Positions 62,560-64,000 of a stretch of 64,000 nt of DNA are shown here, piece after piece. The position numbers and the translations under genes were made by a program. This stretch comes from Anaeramoeba ignava. Its lineage: Eukaryota; Metamonada; Anaeramoebidae. How positions within the stretch are numbered: the stretch's first letter is position 1; every line of letters starts with the position of its first letter. The stretch lies in contig JAPDFW010000056.1 in NCBI GenBank assembly GCA_028826165.1, forward strand, positions 124,001-188,000. Direction: 5' to 3'. The notes below the pieces were generated by a model. That model saw only the letters and a list, made by a program, of their open reading frames with translations. It had not been told where the DNA came from and ran no database searches.

Positions 62560-63130
62560 TATTATTTTAAATTAATTTATAAATTAAATATTAATTTAAA
62601 TCTATTCTTATTTTTTATATTTATATGTTAAATATTTAAATAATAAAATACTTAAATCTAAAACAATAAATTATTATTTTAATAATAGAATTAAATACTA
62701 AATTATATTTTTAAATTAATTTATAAATTGAATATTAATTTAAATCTATTTTCATTTTTTATATTTATATGTTTAATATTTAAATAATAAAATATTTAAA
62801 TCTAAAACAATAAATTATTATTTTAATAATAAAATTAAATACTAAATTATATTTTTAAATTTAATTTATTTAAATTAAATATAAAATTTAAATTAAATTA
62901 TATTTTCATTTTTCATTTTTATATTTTAATTTTTATATTTATATGTTAAATATTTAAATAATAAAATATTTAAATATAAAACAATAAATTAATATTTTAA
63001 TAATAAAATTAAATACTAAATTATATTTTTAAATTAATTTATAAATTAAATATTAAATTAAATCTATTCCCATTTTTATATTTATATGTTAAATATTTAA
63101 ATAATAAAATATTTAAATCTAAAACATTAA
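62560..63130. repeat. Four tandem copies of a ~145-bp AT-rich unit
   Basis: The unit contains TATTTATATGTTAAATATTT, then AAATAATAAAATATTTAAAT, CTAAAACAATAAATTATTAT and AATTAAATACTAAATTATAT. Copies start at about 62617, 62761, 62934 and 63077; the third spacing carries an extra ~28 bp. Much longer and more complex than the simple satellites; no coding potential. It lies just downstream of the second BTB-TLDc gene. Confidence 0.88.
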
Positions 63131-63292
63131 ATTATTATTTTAATAATAAAATTAAAATTAAAATTAAAATTAAAATTAAAATTAAAATGTTTCAAATGGA
63201 TTTGTCTCTTATTTATTGATTTGAAAAATTTCATTTGATTGAAAGTAAATGAAAATTAAAAAAAGTTTGATTTTCTTATTATTAATTAATTT

Positions 63293-64000
63293 TTAAATGA
63301 AATATGTTTCAACTTCATCAACAACCCATGAATTATGAGAACCAGCTAAATAGCTTTTACCAGAATCTGTACCAAAAGTAATTCCATCAGGTGGGTTGTA
63401 AACCCAACCAATATTTGAATGACCACCTCTTAAATCATATTTTAAATAGAAATCTGGATGTCCACTTCCAAACAATGGGCCATAATTAATGTAAGAATGT
63501 ATTGCCAAATGTTCTTTTCCTTGTTGAATAGGAAACTTGTGTGGTTTTCTATCCCCTTGACTATTTCTTAATGAAAAAATAAAAGCATTGGGATCATTAA
63601 TATCTCCTCCTTCTTTGGGTGAATGAACTTTAATCCATTTTGATTTATCATTTGTAAATCCAACTTGAGTAAAACCTCCAAAAATAAAATTATCTTTTGT
63701 TTTGATAATAACTAATGTTTTTTCTTTATCATCAACTGCTTTATGCCAAGTTTTAGAATCAAATCCATCTCTTTTTGCTGAAAATCCTTTTTTCATTTTA
63801 GAAAAAAAATCATTATCATTTATCCATCCTTGTACTTTCTTAACATACTTAAAATCTTGAATGATTGTTGAATCTAATTTAAATCTTGATTTGAAAATGA
63901 ATGAATTTTCTTTTTCAATTAATTCTTTGAATACTTTTTCATTTTTTTGAGATAATAAAAAATGAGTTAATTTTATAAACATTTCATTTGGAATTAAATC
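63293..64000 (-). CDS. BTB-TLDc protein, copy B (5' part beyond the window)
   Basis: The frame is open to base 64000, so the real start lies outside; the ATG at 63982 is internal. The visible part is 235 residues: a linker with no coiled coil visible (LTHFLLSQKNEKVFKELIEK) and then a complete TLDc domain (KMKKGFSAKRDGFDSKTWHK, TLVIIKTKDNFIFGGFTQVG, NAFIFSLRNSQGDRKPHKF, SYLAGSHNSWVVDEVETYFI). Compared with copy A it carries an extra loop (KSKWIKVHSPKEGGD) and lacks the long coiled coil just before TLDc. The 3' flank (63190-63292) is nearly identical to that of copy A (56225-56320), so the duplication included the 3' UTR. Confidence 0.9.
   Translation of the reverse strand, partial: DLIPNEMFIKLTHFLLSQKNEKVFKELIEKENSFIFKSRFKLDSTIIQDFKYVKKVQGWINDNDFFSKMKKGFSAKRDGFDSKTWHKAVDDKEKTLVIIKTKDNFIFGGFTQVGFTNDKSKWIKVHSPKEGGDINDPNAFIFSLRNSQGDRKPHKFPIQQGKEHLAIHSYINYGPLFGSGHPDFYLKYDLRGGHSNIGWVYNPPDGITFGTDSGKSYLAGSHNSWVVDEVETYFI

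Overview
This window is nuclear DNA from a very AT-rich, intron-bearing eukaryotic microbe. The evidence is GT-AG introns, standard stops (TAA and TGA both used), and a purely eukaryotic gene set: profilin, a CCT chaperonin subunit, DOCK, Chk2, GCKIII kinase, PABPN1, KAE1, and RCC1-BTB and BTB-TLDc proteins. The mix of BTB, RCC1, TLDc and small-GTPase regulators in an Asn/Glu/Lys-rich, poly-AT genome recalls free-living anaerobic amoebae such as Anaeramoeba. That assignment is inference; no marker here proves it. Several genes are visible only after splicing, so exon coordinates are given in each entry.

Layout. 1-3270 (+): 3' part of a large protein of PH-like repeats. 3285-5015: two 12-bp satellites. 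5250-6120 (-): profilin, 2 exons. 7468-8966 (-): Tat-SF1/Cus2-like splicing factor. 9129-10868 (-): GDP-fucose-transporter-like SLC35C1. 10997-16583 (+): Chk2/Rad53-type FHA kinase, 10 exons. 16884-23868 (+): DOCK RhoGEF, 4 exons. 24136-29758 (-): GCKIII/MST3-type kinase, 14 exons. About 29835-33045 (+): CCT6 with a decayed 5' end. 33551-35248 (-): PABPN1-like RNA-binding protein. 35532-36431 (-): coiled-coil protein. 36814-44603 (-): tandem array of four RCC1-BTB genes, one dead and one with a shifted C-terminus, plus a 3' relic. 44854-50081 (+): ankyrin-RasGEF with one apparent frameshift. 50186-51469 (+): RhoGAP. 51570-56146 (+): KAE1/OSGEP, 3 exons, with dead transposase genes antisense in intron 2. 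56321-57940 (-): BTB-TLDc. 57941-63290: AT-rich duplications and a decayed zinc-finger/transposase-like gene. 63293-64000 (-): a second BTB-TLDc, cut by the window end.

Themes. Coding DNA is dense and genes are close, but introns and spacers are filled with tandem repeats, usually one motif per intron and often starting at the 5' splice site. A T-rich element, close to AAAATTTTTTCATTTTTTTC, recurs upstream of most start codons and is a candidate core promoter. Functionally the window is rich in GTPase and actin control (profilin, DOCK, RasGEF, RhoGAP, GCKIII kinase, RCC1-like proteins), beside housekeeping genes for splicing, polyadenylation, protein folding and tRNA t6A modification. Apparent frameshifts in CCT6, ankyrin-RasGEF and the RCC1-BTB genes may be real decay or assembly errors; reads are needed to decide.
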